A stretch of DNA of 64,000 bases from Nonomuraea angiospora (GTDB lineage: Bacteria; Actinomycetota; Actinomycetes; Streptosporangiales; Streptosporangiaceae): the NCBI RefSeq assembly GCF_014873145.1, contig NZ_JADBEK010000001.1, positions 1,674,001 to 1,738,000 of the forward strand, read 5' to 3'. Position 1 is the stretch's first letter; every line of letters starts with the position of its first letter. Positions 52,228 to 60,306 of this stretch are shown here, piece after piece. The translations under genes and the position numbers were made by a program. A model generated the notes under the pieces. It ran no database searches, was not told where the DNA came from, and saw nothing but the letters and a program-made list of their open reading frames with translations.

Positions 52228-53404
52228 ATGGAGGTCGATGTGGTCATTGTCGGGGCCGGTCCCACCGGCCTCATGCTCGCCGCCGAGCTCGGTCTCGCGG
52301 GGGTGTCCGCGATCGTGGTGGAGGAGCTGCCCGCGCGCAGCGGCCAGTCCAAGGCACTCGGCCTGCAGCCGCGCACGGCCGAGGTGTTCGAGTCGCGTGG
52401 TTTGCTGGGCCCGCTCACCGACCGGGCGATCCAGCGCGTGCCCGGCGGACATTTCGCGGGGCTCCGGCTCGACTTCACCGCCTGGGACACGGCTCACCCG
52501 TACATGCTCGGCATCCCGCAGGCGCGCGTCGAAGAGCTCCTCGAAGCCAGGGCGGCGGAGCTGGGGGTCAAGGTGCTGCGCGGTCGAGGGCTGAGCGCGC
52601 TCGCGCAGGACGATCAGGGCGTCACCGCCGTCGCCGGAGCGGCCAGGCTGCGCGGCCGGTATCTCGTGGGCTGCGACGGCGGGCGCAGCACGGTGCGCGA
52701 GCTGCTGGGGGTCGGCTTTCCCGGGCTGGACGGCCGGTTGCGGATGGCGGTCGCCGACCTCACCCTCACCGGGCCGGCAGGTCACGCGCTACCGGCACGG
52801 CCGGGTGCTGCCGGCCGGGGACGCCGCGCACATCCACTCCCCGATGGGCGGCCAGGGGCTCAACCTCGGCCTTCAGGACGCCCACAACCTGGGCTGGAAG
52901 CTGGCCGCGCGGATCGAGGGCCGCGCCTCGGACGAGCTGCTCGACACCTACCACGCCGAACGGCATCCCGTGGCCGCGCGCGTGCTGGCCAACACCCGCG
53001 CCCAGGCCGTCCTGCTGGTGCCCGACGAGGAGAACCTGGCCCTGCGCGACATCGTCGAGGAGCCGCTGACGGTGCCGGACGCCAACAAGGTGGTCGCGGG
53101 GATGATCTCCGGGCTGGACATACGCTATGCCCTCCCCGGGCCGCCGCACCCCCTGCTCGGGCGGTACCTGCCGGGCCTCGATCTACGCGCCGGCCGGGGC
53201 TTGCTGCTCTCCGGCTCCGAGCGCCTGCGTGCGGCCGCCGCCCCGTGGTCGGCGTGGGTGGGCTACGAGGTGACGGGGCGCGAGCTGGGCGCCGAGGCCG
53301 TGCTGGTACGCCCGGACGGCTACGTCGGCTGGACCGGATCGGACGCCGCGCCCTTGGCCGACACCCTGTCCCGATGGGCCGGGCCGCCGGCGGGGAACCG
53401 CTGA
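52228..53404 (+). pseudogene. FAD-dependent monooxygenase with internal deletion and frame change
   Basis: N-terminal frame: DVVIVGAGPTGLMLAAELGLAG (FAD-binding), CDGGRSTVRELLGVGFPG, up to RLRMAVADLTLTGP at about 52776. The C-terminal part resumes in a different frame as RQVTRYRHGRVLPAGDAAHIHSPMGGQGLNLGLQDAHNLGWKLA and runs to 53404. In the PheA/TfdB-like aromatic hydroxylases these blocks are separated by roughly 100 residues, which are missing. Both halves are otherwise well conserved, so the deletion is probably recent. Confidence 0.8.
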
Positions 53405-53478
53405 AGGCATGGGCCGGGCCGTCGGTGGGGAACCGCTGAAGGCATGGGCCGGACCGCCGGCGGGGAACCGCTGGCGGC
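53374..53478 (+). repeat. Three 35-bp tandem repeats at the monooxygenase 3' end
   Basis: Units begin with ATGGGCCGG at 53374, 53409 and 53444. Copy one contains the last codons and stop (53402-53404) of the monooxygenase; copies two and three are downstream duplicates with 4-5 changes each. Confidence 0.8.
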
Positions 53479-53494
53479 GTCGCGAGGCCGGGCC

Positions 53495-54970
53495 TCAGCC
53501 CGCCGCCAGGGTCTGGGCGGGTCCGCCGATGTGCTGCCAGGTGCCGGAGCCGGCGGACCAGCGCAGGATCCGCGAGCGGTCCTCGGTCAGGACGTACACC
53601 GACTCCCGGCCGACCACCACTTCCGCGCCCGCCGGGCCGATGTCCTGCCAGGTCTGGCTCACTACGGCGGTCGGCGAGTCCGCGAGGACGCGCAGCCGTG
53701 TGCGCGAGGGATCGGTGGAGAAGAGCCCGGCGGGGCCTCCGTACAGCTCTGCCGCCGGACCTGCCGCGTAGGTCCAGGGCGGCGAGGGTGGCGACGGATC
53801 CTTGGAGAGCCAGCGGTGGACCCTGGTGCGTTCTGGGCTGAGGCCGTACAGGTGACGGTCGGTGAGCGCGAACGAGGCTCCCGCCCACCCGATCCACTGC
53901 CAGTCGAAGGGGCCCGAGTAGCGGAAGATCCGGCCGTCCTTCGGATCGGTCGCGAACAGGCCCGGCTCGCCGCCGTACAGCCGCGCCGCCGGGCCGCCGA
54001 CGCTGGTCCACGACGTGCCGTCCCCGTTCCACACGTCGACGGACTGACGGTCGGCGGTCAGCCGGAAGACGTGCGCGCCGCTGACCGCGAAGTCGCCGCC
54101 CGGCTCGCTGATCAGCGACCAGCGGCCTGGGCGGCCTTCGTACCGGTAGAGACGATCGTCGATCCCGGTCGCGAACAGGCCGGCCGGCCCGGAGTAGAGG
54201 CGCTTGGCGCCGTCCCCGATCCTGGTCCACCCGGCCGCGTCCGCGCCGTCCCAGCGGAAGACGCCGACGCCGCGCGGCCCCACGGCGAACACGGTGTCCC
54301 CGCCCGGATGACCCCATCCGAGCAGCAGCGCGAGCAGCGTGAGGAGCGCGATCGCTGTGCCGCCACCAGCGAGCAGGAGGGGACGCGGACGGCGTCTTCC
54401 CGCAGGCGCCGCGCCAGGGTCCGCGGACGATCTATCCGCAGACGCCGTACCGGGGTCGGCGGCCGGCCTTCCCGCAGGCGCTGTACCGGGGTCGGCGGCC
54501 GGCCTTCCCGCAGACGCCGTACCGGGGTCGGCGGCCGGCCTTCCCGCAGGCGCTGTACCGGGGTCGGCGGCCGGCCTTCCCGCAGGCGGCGCGCCGGGGT
54601 TCGCGGACGATCGTTGCGGCGCGATCGCCGGTTCGGCGGCCTCCGCCGGCGGCGGCGGGGCCGCCGGGGCGAGCTCATGGCGGGCCGCCTCAAGGGCCGC
54701 CGCGTGCAGCCGGGCGGCGGTCTCCAGGTGAACGTGGCGGGTGCGGTCGTCCGGCGCGTGGTCCTGGACCAGCAGCTTCAGCAGCCCCAATGGGATGATC
54801 TTCTGGCCTGAACGGTACTCGCCCCAGAGCGTCTTGCCCACGTGATACCGCGCGGCGAGCTCGCGGACGGTCATCCCGACGGTGAGCGTCAGCAGGAACT
54901 CCGCCAGCGCGTTCGCCTGCTCCGTGCCACCCCGGGGACCGCCCTGGGGCCTGCCCGCCTTGCGGTTCAT
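53495..54970 (-). CDS. HTH-transmembrane protein with extracellular propeller-like repeats
   Basis: 491 residues. Cytoplasmic helix-turn-helix at about 28-75 (MTVRELAARYHVGKTLWGEYRSGQKIIPLGLLKLLV). A Pro/Ala linker with four copies of a 12-residue unit (PAGRPAADPGTA type) at about 128-180. One membrane helix LLLAGGGTAIALLTLLALLLGW (about 205). The outer domain repeats short strands with Trp and Gly-Leu-Phe-Ala/Ser-Thr (AGLFATGIDDRLYRYEG, PGLFATDPKDGRIFRYSG, AGLFSTDPSRTRLRV), a tectonin/propeller-like arrangement. The layout suggests a one-component membrane regulator. Upstream TTGTCCG palindromes are plausible targets. ATG 54970 follows GGGAGGAGG. Confidence 0.75.
   Translation of the reverse strand: MNRKAGRPQGGPRGGTEQANALAEFLLTLTVGMTVRELAARYHVGKTLWGEYRSGQKIIPLGLLKLLVQDHAPDDRTRHVHLETAARLHAAALEAARHELAPAAPPPPAEAAEPAIAPQRSSANPGAPPAGRPAADPGTAPAGRPAADPGTASAGRPAADPGTAPAGRPAADPGTASADRSSADPGAAPAGRRRPRPLLLAGGGTAIALLTLLALLLGWGHPGGDTVFAVGPRGVGVFRWDGADAAGWTRIGDGAKRLYSGPAGLFATGIDDRLYRYEGRPGRWSLISEPGGDFAVSGAHVFRLTADRQSVDVWNGDGTSWTSVGGPAARLYGGEPGLFATDPKDGRIFRYSGPFDWQWIGWAGASFALTDRHLYGLSPERTRVHRWLSKDPSPPSPPWTYAAGPAAELYGGPAGLFSTDPSRTRLRVLADSPTAVVSQTWQDIGPAGAEVVVGRESVYVLTEDRSRILRWSAGSGTWQHIGGPAQTLAAG
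54448..54591. repeat. 36-bp in-frame coding repeats (four copies)
   Basis: TACCGGGGTCGGCGGCCGGC recurs at 54448, 54484, 54520 and 54556, period exactly 36 bp, keeping frame and encoding the 12-residue linker unit. Partial degenerate copies flank both ends. Alternate copies differ (GCAGACGCCG or GCAGGCGCTG). Confidence 0.85.
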
Positions 54971-55014
54971 CGCGGCCGCCTCCTCCCCCCCGATGATCAA
55001 GTCAACAGAACCGA

Positions 55015-55066
55015 TTGTCCGCGGACAACTCATTGTCCGGATTTGGTGTCGGCCGCTTCCGGACAA
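55015..55066. promoter_or_regulatory. TTGTCCG operator cluster between the HTH-TM gene and a secreted-protein gene
   Basis: Perfect palindrome TTGTCCGCGGACAA (55015-55028), then TTGTCCGGA (55033-55041) with inverted mate TCCGGACAA (55058-55066): four boxes in 52 bp. They lie between the HTH-TM gene (start 54970) and the divergent secreted protein (start 55144) and could control either. Confidence 0.65.
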
Positions 55067-55143
55067 ACGCCGGGCCCGCCAGCCTCGAAGACGCCGGGTG
55101 ATCACATCCGACGCTGTCCTGCCGACCCCGAGTGAGGAAATCC

Positions 55144-55650
55144 ATGACCGGTAACGTCATCACGCGACTCGCCTCAGCGACCCTGCTCGCCACCGCGCTC
55201 GCCGGGTTGCCGGCGCCCGCCGGCGCCGCGAGCGGGTACACCCCCGAGCAGGTGTGCGGCAGCGGCTTCCACAGGGTGGCGCTGGGCACCCGGCCGGTGG
55301 CCGACCAGACGAACACCGTCCGGGGGGAGGTCCACCTGCTCTACAGCCCGTACACCGGGGAGCACTGCGTCGTCACCATCAAGTCGGACTTCGTGGGCAC
55401 GCCCACCAGCACCACGGCGACCCTCCTCGTGAGGAACTCCTTCTTCGCCCCGCCCCTCACATACGAGGACCCGGCAGAGCCCAAGTACTTCAAGTACTAC
55501 GCGGGGCCGGTGAAGGCGAACGTCCACGGCAAGTGCGTCAGTTTCAAGGGGACGATCAGCTCTCCCGACTCCGCCATCCGGGCCTCCGGCGGCTGGGGAT
55601 CGTTCGGCGACTGCGGCAGGCAGCCCAGACGCCAGCGAGCCTTCCGTTGA
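55144..55650 (+). CDS. Secreted protein of unknown function
   Basis: 168 residues with a Sec signal (MTGNVITRLASATLLATALAG, cleavage near AGAAS). Four Cys in the mature part (EQVCGSG, EHCVVTI, GKCVSFKG, GDCGRQ) would form two disulfides. The pattern HLLYSPYTGEHCVVTIKSDFVGTPT recalls other actinobacterial 'spore-associated' secreted proteins. ATG 55144 follows TGAGGAAA; a GTG at 55132 is less likely. Divergent from the HTH-TM gene with the TTGTCCG boxes in between. Confidence 0.82.
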   Translation: MTGNVITRLASATLLATALAGLPAPAGAASGYTPEQVCGSGFHRVALGTRPVADQTNTVRGEVHLLYSPYTGEHCVVTIKSDFVGTPTSTTATLLVRNSFFAPPLTYEDPAEPKYFKYYAGPVKANVHGKCVSFKGTISSPDSAIRASGGWGSFGDCGRQPRRQRAFR

Positions 55651-55675
55651 CAAGGACCCGGCCCTCGATGCCCGA

Positions 55676-55703
55676 ACGCCGCCCGCCCTCGGGCGGGCGG
55701 CGT
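55676..55703 (+). terminator. Hairpin terminator after the secreted-protein gene
   Basis: ACGCCGCCCGCC (55676-55687) pairs with GGCGGGCGGCGT (55692-55703) through a CTCG tetraloop, 26 bp after the stop. Confidence 0.75.
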
Positions 55704-55812
55704 ACCCGAACACGTCTGGGAGCGGAGGGAGGCCGTGCGCCGCTGATCCGGGCGCCGAATCCCATGCCCATGCCCAGCGTGGCGAGGCTCACCCCGCGTC
55801 GCGCGTACCCGG

Positions 55813-56367
55813 CTACCCCTGACCCAGCGTCGCCCGCACGCCCGGCTCGATCGCCGCGCGGAAGGCGGCGTCCAGTTCGGCGGGCGTGGCGGTGCCCTCG
55901 CCGTCCACCCACGCCCGCAGCAGCCCCATGAACGCGCCGACCACGCACACCACCAGCAGGTCGAGCGAGGCCGACGCCCGCGCGCCCGCGGCCACGAGCT
56001 CGTTCCTGACCACGGCCGAGAGCAGTTGCTCGCCGCGCGCGTACACCTGGCCGCCGCCGCGCCGCCCCAGCAGCGCGCGCACCAGCCGCCGCTGCTCGCG
56101 CACGTGCTCGAACATCGGCAGGCTGAATGCGAAAAGCTCGCCCGATCGGGTAGCCGGTACGGGATGGAGGAACGCGAGCTCGTCGAGGTTGCTGAACAGC
56201 ACGTCCTGCTTGTCCGTGAAATGCGAGTAGAACGTGGACCGGCCCACGTCCGCGCGGTCGATGATGTCGGTGACGGTCACCGCGTCATACCCCTTCTCCA
56301 GGATCAGCGCCACGAGCGCCTCCTGGACGATCCGCCGGGTGCGCCGCACCCGCCTGTCTCCGGACAC
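55813..56367 (-). CDS. TetR-family regulator of the divergent methyltransferase
   Basis: 184 residues. HTH: RRIVQEALVALILEKGYDAVTVTDIIDRADVGRSTFYSHFTDKQDVLFSNL. The C-terminal domain (RALLGRRGGGQVYARGEQLLSAVVRNEL) is of the TetR_C_14-like type. Start at GTG 56367 seven bases after AGAGGG; an upstream GTG at 56394 is possible. Operators at 56429-56465 lie between it and the methyltransferase. Confidence 0.92.
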   Translation of the reverse strand: MSGDRRVRRTRRIVQEALVALILEKGYDAVTVTDIIDRADVGRSTFYSHFTDKQDVLFSNLDELAFLHPVPATRSGELFAFSLPMFEHVREQRRLVRALLGRRGGGQVYARGEQLLSAVVRNELVAAGARASASLDLLVVCVVGAFMGLLRAWVDGEGTATPAELDAAFRAAIEPGVRATLGQG

Positions 56368-56428
56368 TTCCTCACCCTCTGGTCGGTAGCGCACAGCACG
56401 GCCGATCTGCTCGTTGCTCCCCGCGCCA

Positions 56429-56465
56429 TTATGAACGCATCATTCATAACTGAACACCTTGTTCA
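56429..56465. promoter_or_regulatory. Candidate TetR operators
   Basis: TTATGAA-N7-TTCATAA (56429-56435 with 56443-56449) followed by TGAAC-N5-GTTCA (56451-56455 with 56461-56465). AT-rich against the local background, just upstream of GGGAGG of the methyltransferase. Confidence 0.65.
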
Positions 56466-56483
56466 TCATCGGGAGGTAACACC

Positions 56484-57131
56484 ATGGCTCTGGGAAAGCT
56501 CCTGCACACCCATGAAGAGCACGCCGACGCCGGCGGCACCATCGACCACCCGCGCGCCTACGACACCTTCGTCTCGATCGGATTCCTGGGCGGCCGCCGC
56601 GCCGCCTACACCCGCGTGGCGACGGCGGCCAGGCCACGAGCCGGCGATCGCGTCCTGGACGTCGGCTGCGGCACCGGCTATCTCAGCCGGATCGTCGCCC
56701 CGGTCGTCACACCCAGCGGCCACGTCACGGGGGTGGACCCGTCCCCCGCGATGATCGACTACGCGACCCGGCACGCTCCGGCCAACTGCACCTACGTGGA
56801 AGGCGAGGGCCAGGACCTGCCGTTCCCCGACGGCTCGTTCGATCTGGTGATCTCCAGCCTCGCCGTCCACCACATCCCCGCCGAGGCCCGGCCCGGGGCG
56901 CTGCGCCAGATGTTCCGCGTGCTGCGACCCGGCGGCCGCCTGCTCATCGCCGAGTTCCGCCCGCCGGCCAACCCCCTGGCCAGGCGGGTCATCGGCGCTC
57001 TCACCGGCCCCGCCATGCGGCACGACCCCCGCGACCTTCTCGGCACCATGATCCCCGACGCCGGTTTCCAGGTGGAGTCCGAGGGCGACCTGCCGTACCT
57101 GCTCTACTACGTCCGCGCCACGCGGCCATAG
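56484..57131 (+). CDS. Class I SAM-dependent methyltransferase
   Basis: 215 residues. SAM motif I VLDVGCGTGYLSRIV, acidic motif VTGVDPSPAMIDYA, then QDLPFPDGSFDLVISSLAVHHI and MFRVLRPGGRLLIAEFRPP: the UbiE/MenG-like methyltransferase fold. It probably methylates a small molecule; linkage to a TetR suggests a detoxifying role. ATG 56484 follows GGGAGG. Confidence 0.92.
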   Translation: MALGKLLHTHEEHADAGGTIDHPRAYDTFVSIGFLGGRRAAYTRVATAARPRAGDRVLDVGCGTGYLSRIVAPVVTPSGHVTGVDPSPAMIDYATRHAPANCTYVEGEGQDLPFPDGSFDLVISSLAVHHIPAEARPGALRQMFRVLRPGGRLLIAEFRPPANPLARRVIGALTGPAMRHDPRDLLGTMIPDAGFQVESEGDLPYLLYYVRATRP

Positions 57132-57381
57132 GCGCAGCGGGCGGAGGAACGCGCCCCGCGGCGTGCCGACGCCGGTGAGGACGACGGGCGGGGGCAGGTC
57201 CCGCACCAAGGAGCGGGGCCCGGCGCCGGCGACGCGGATCTCCACCCGCGTCGCCGCCCGCCCTCGCCGAGGCCGGCGCCGCAGCGGGGCGCGCGGGCAC
57301 GCCTCCCGGCCGTACGGCGCCTGGGCACGGCGATCCGGCCGCTCAGCCGTCGTCCCGGAGGACCATCGGAGGACGACGGCC
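57132..57381. other. Intergenic stretch with unassigned coding-like sequence
   Basis: From the methyltransferase stop to the DosR-type box. On the minus strand one frame reads VEIRVAGAGPRSLVRDLPPPVVLTGVGTP, which looks protein-like but has no start and matches nothing I recognise. Nothing else is evident. Confidence 0.3.
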
Positions 57382-57395
57382 GGGACTTTCGGCCC
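57382..57395 (+). promoter_or_regulatory. DosR-box-like site upstream of the STAS gene
   Basis: GGGACTTTCGGCCC, close to the mycobacterial DosR half-sites (GGGACT-WW-AGTCCC), centred about 65 bp before the STAS start. Confidence 0.65.
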
Positions 57396-57453
57396 TACTG
57401 CGGCCACCTGGGCCGCGACAGCATGGAGCGAGGGGATCCGGTGGGAGGCGAAG

Positions 57454-57801
57454 ATGACCACGGAACGTGCCAATCCAGGCCCATATATGGAACATTTTCA
57501 ACTTTCCGAGCAGGCGACGAACGGCGCCGCGAAGGTCATGGTCAGTGGAGAGATCGACCTGGCCGCGGTGTTGCCCCTGCAGGAACTGCTCTTCGGCACG
57601 ATGAACGGCCCGAGCTCGACCACCGAGGTCGACCTGGGCAACGTGTCGTTCATGGACGCGTCAGGGATCACAGCGCTCATCCGGGCCGATGACAAGGCCC
57701 GAGACGTCGGCGGACGGCTGCATCTGTCCCATGTCCCCGAACGCGTCTTCCGCCTTCTCAGGATCTTCGATCTGGATCGCCGATTCACCATCCTGACCTG
57801 A
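57454..57801 (+). CDS. STAS-domain anti-sigma-factor antagonist
   Basis: 115 residues. STAS fold: VMVSGEIDLAAVLPLQELLF and VDLGNVSFMDASGITALIRADDKARDVGG with the phosphorylatable Ser in DASGIT. Such proteins free a sigma factor by binding its anti-sigma kinase. No kinase is adjacent. ATG 57454 follows GGGAGG and lies behind a DosR-type box, linking a partner-switching pathway to the gas-sensing locus. Confidence 0.88.
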   Translation: MTTERANPGPYMEHFQLSEQATNGAAKVMVSGEIDLAAVLPLQELLFGTMNGPSSTTEVDLGNVSFMDASGITALIRADDKARDVGGRLHLSHVPERVFRLLRIFDLDRRFTILT

Positions 57802-57832
57802 TCACGCCGCGCGTACAGGACCATGGCCCCCT

Positions 57833-59533
57833 TCACAGAGGGACGTGCCAGCGTAGTCGCGTGCCTTTCCCGTTCGGGGCCGGGCTCTCGAGCTCGGCGG
57901 CGCCGCCCAGGCGGACCGCCCGTTCCTCGATGTTGCGCAGGCCACTTCGTCGCCCGCCCTCCCCCAGGCCGACGCCGTTGTCGGAGACCACGAGGGTGAC
58001 GCCGTCCCCCGACACCTCGGCTGAGACGTCGGCGCGGGTGGCGCGGGAGTGGCGTACCACATTGGACAGGGCCTCGCGCAGGACGGCCAGCAGCTGTTCC
58101 GCGACGCCTTCGGGCACGAGCGTGTCGATCTGACCCTCCATCCGCAAGCCCGGCATGAACCCCAGATGGCCGCCGGCGCCCTCCACCAGGTCCACGATCT
58201 GCCCCCGCAGGCTGGGCGCGGCCTGGTCGTGGGAGATCTGGAGGGCGAAGATGGACGAGCGGATCTGCCGGATCGTCTCGTCCAGTTCGTCGATGCCGCG
58301 CTGCAGCCGTTTGGCAGCCTCCGGATGCTCCACCAGCCGCACGGTGCTCATGAACGTCATCGCGGTCGCGAACAACCGCTGGATCACCACGTCGTGCAGG
58401 TCCTTGGCGATCCGGTCCCGGTCCTCCAGCAGGCCGAGCCGCTCCGCGTCCCGGCGCGCCTCGGCCAGTTCGAGGGCGATCGCCGCCTGGCCCGCGAAGG
58501 CATGCAGCATCTGCCGGTCCGCGGCGCTGAACGGCAGCCGCCCGCCCCGCTTGGCCAGCGCGAGCACCCCGCGCACCTTCGGCGGGGCGCCGAGCGGGAT
58601 CATGAGCCCGGGGCCGTAACCCAGCCGCCGCAGCGGCGAGTCCAGATAGGGAGCGCTCTGCAGGTCCGCGTCGGTCAGCGGCTCCCCCTGGGCGAACGCG
58701 TCGCCGGCGAGCGTGGCCGACATCCCGAAGGCCGTTCCCAGCACTTCCTCGGCGCCCTCTCCGTCCACGACCTCCGCCCGCAGCGAGTCCCCGGCCGGGT
58801 CCGGCAGCAGCACCTGGACCAGGTCGGCGTCGCTCATCTGGCGGGCGCGGGCGGCCACCAGGGCGAGCACCTGACCCGGTTCGGCGCCGGACAGCAGGCT
58901 CGTGGTCACCTCCGAGGAGGCCTGCAGCCAGGTCTCGCGCCGCCTCGACTCCTCGTACAGGCGGGCGTTCTCGACGGCGACGCCGGCCGCGGTGGCCAGC
59001 GCGATCACGATCGCCTCGTCCTCCTCGTCGAACTCGCCACCGCCGCGCTTCTCGGTCAGGTAGAGGTTGCCGAACACCTCGTCGCGCACCCGTACGGGGA
59101 CACCGAGGAAGGTGCCCATCGGCGGGTGGCCGGGCGGGAAGCCGTACGACTCCGGGTGATCCGAGATGCGGCGCAGCCGCAGCGGCCGGGCATCCTTGAT
59201 CAGCAACCCGAGCAGGCCCAGCCCGTGCGGCCAGTGCTCGATGCGAGCGATCTCCTCCTCGCTCAGCCCGACCGGGATGAACTGGATGAGGCTGTTCTCC
59301 TGGCCCACCACGCCGAGCGCGCCGTAGCCGGCGTCGACCAGCTTGGTCGCGGTCTCCACGATGCGGCGCAGCACCGTTTCGAGGTCGAGGTCGCTGCCCA
59401 CGGACACGACGGCCTCGAGCAGCGCGTGCACCCGGTCCCGGGTGGCCAGCACGGCGTTGAGCCTCACCTGCAGCTCGGCCAGCAGCTCATCGAGCCGCAT
59501 GTGCGGCATCAACGGACGGTGCTCGCTTTCCAT
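57833..59533 (-). CDS. DevS/DosT-like haem-GAF sensor histidine kinase
   Basis: 566 residues. Two GAF domains (about 40-195 and 215-360) and a HisKA_3 kinase domain with His380 in DRIAKDLHDVVIQRLF; ATPase boxes LREALSNVVRHS and DNGVGLG. In GAF-A, GHPPMGTFLGVPVRVRDEVFGNLYLT retains His136 and Tyr158, equivalent to the haem ligand His149 and distal-pocket Tyr171 of mycobacterial DevS (from memory). It should bind haem and respond to O2, NO or CO, then phosphorylate the DevR-like regulator at 60307. Start 59533 gives a complete N-terminus. Confidence 0.93.
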   Translation of the reverse strand: MESEHRPLMPHMRLDELLAELQVRLNAVLATRDRVHALLEAVVSVGSDLDLETVLRRIVETATKLVDAGYGALGVVGQENSLIQFIPVGLSEEEIARIEHWPHGLGLLGLLIKDARPLRLRRISDHPESYGFPPGHPPMGTFLGVPVRVRDEVFGNLYLTEKRGGGEFDEEDEAIVIALATAAGVAVENARLYEESRRRETWLQASSEVTTSLLSGAEPGQVLALVAARARQMSDADLVQVLLPDPAGDSLRAEVVDGEGAEEVLGTAFGMSATLAGDAFAQGEPLTDADLQSAPYLDSPLRRLGYGPGLMIPLGAPPKVRGVLALAKRGGRLPFSAADRQMLHAFAGQAAIALELAEARRDAERLGLLEDRDRIAKDLHDVVIQRLFATAMTFMSTVRLVEHPEAAKRLQRGIDELDETIRQIRSSIFALQISHDQAAPSLRGQIVDLVEGAGGHLGFMPGLRMEGQIDTLVPEGVAEQLLAVLREALSNVVRHSRATRADVSAEVSGDGVTLVVSDNGVGLGEGGRRSGLRNIEERAVRLGGAAELESPAPNGKGTRLRWHVPL

Positions 59534-59674
59534 GTCGATCAGTCTGGCACCACGCCGAAACGCTTCCTACCCTCTGTTCCCGGGACTCTCCCGCCGAGGT
59601 CGGACGGCCGTCCGGCGGGCGTCGTCCGCCGACGGAACCTGCGCGACGATGACCGGATCAGGCGCCGCAGGCCC

Positions 59675-60082
59675 TCATCCGGGGACCAGCTCGTAGCCGG
59701 TGATGATCTGCGGACGGATGCGGATCACCTGGTCCAGTTGCCCCGTCACCCAAGGTGTGATCATGGACCTGAGCCGGGCCACCTCCCCAGGATCCTGTAC
59801 GAGCTCGGCGAAGCCGGTGACGACCACGCTCCAGCCGAGGCGTTCCTCGACGTCCAGTTCGTCCGCTTCAAAGGCCACCACGGCCTCGACCGCCGCCACT
59901 TCCGCACTCAGGATGGTCCCCGCGCTGGAGCGGATGACGATCTGCCCGTCGATGACGACGTGATTCACCGGCCGTACGGCCGGAAGCGCGTGCCGCGTGA
60001 ACACGACACGTCCGAGCGGCACGTCGGCCAGCCGTCGCAGTGAGTCCGCCGCGGACAGTTCCTTGAGGTTACGGCCGTTCAT
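59675..60082 (-). CDS. PPOX-fold flavin/F420-binding family protein
   Basis: 135 residues of the pyridoxamine-phosphate-oxidase-like fold: LADVPLGRVVFTRHALPAVRPVNHVVIDGQIVIRSSAG, then VVAFEADELDVEERLGWSVVVTGFAELV. Ligand (FMN or F420) is not decidable. ATG 60082 begins MNGRNLKELS; a longer reading to 60193 crosses the DosR-type boxes. Mycobacterial DosR regulons include relatives of this type, which fits the two GGGAC-like sites upstream. Confidence 0.87.
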   Translation of the reverse strand: MNGRNLKELSAADSLRRLADVPLGRVVFTRHALPAVRPVNHVVIDGQIVIRSSAGTILSAEVAAVEAVVAFEADELDVEERLGWSVVVTGFAELVQDPGEVARLRSMITPWVTGQLDQVIRIRPQIITGYELVPG

Positions 60083-60098
60083 TCCACCAAACCACCTG

Positions 60099-60166
60099 TT
60101 GTCCTGTAGTCCACCGCGACAGCTTGGTCCACCGGCGGACGCCAGGAATAGGGTCCAACGTCCCTT
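60099..60166 (-). promoter_or_regulatory. Two DosR-box-like sites upstream of the PPOX gene
   Basis: Minus-strand GTGGACTACAGGACAA (60099-60114) and AAGGGACGTTGGACCCT (60150-60166), centred about 25 and 76 bp upstream of the start. The distal copy keeps GGGAC and GGACC around a TT centre. Confidence 0.6.
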
Positions 60167-60256
60167 CTTCTTCCGGACTTTCGCCGCTTCCATCTCCGCC
60201 CGGCCCTTCCCGGTGTAGCGGCCGACCGCGTACGCCGGCCCCGGCGCGCCCGGCTA

Positions 60257-60270
60257 GGGACTTTGGCCTC
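60257..60270 (+). promoter_or_regulatory. DosR-box-like site upstream of devR
   Basis: GGGACTTTGGCCTC, centred about 43 bp before the devR start; left half perfect, right half partial. Suggests autoregulation. Confidence 0.6.
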
Positions 60271-60306
60271 TTTGTGACCATGGATCGTGTGACTAGCGTC
60301 TGAGGC

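Noticed and set aside
53374..53478. CRISPR or attachment-site repeat
   Set aside because: Adjacent 35-bp copies with no spacers and no integrase or tRNA gene nearby; best explained as duplicated gene end.
54448..54591. CRISPR-like array
   Set aside because: The 36-bp repeats are contiguous, without spacers, in frame with a coding sequence.
57132..57381. Minus-strand protein-like stretch (VEIRVAGAGPRSLVRDL...)
   Set aside because: No start, no family recognised, and it is antisense to nothing conserved; not called as a gene.
59582..59595. Firm DosR box before the kinase (GGGACTCTCCCGCC)
   Set aside because: Only the left half fits and it lies within a generally G/C-rich stretch; kept only as a weak possibility inside the regulon finding.
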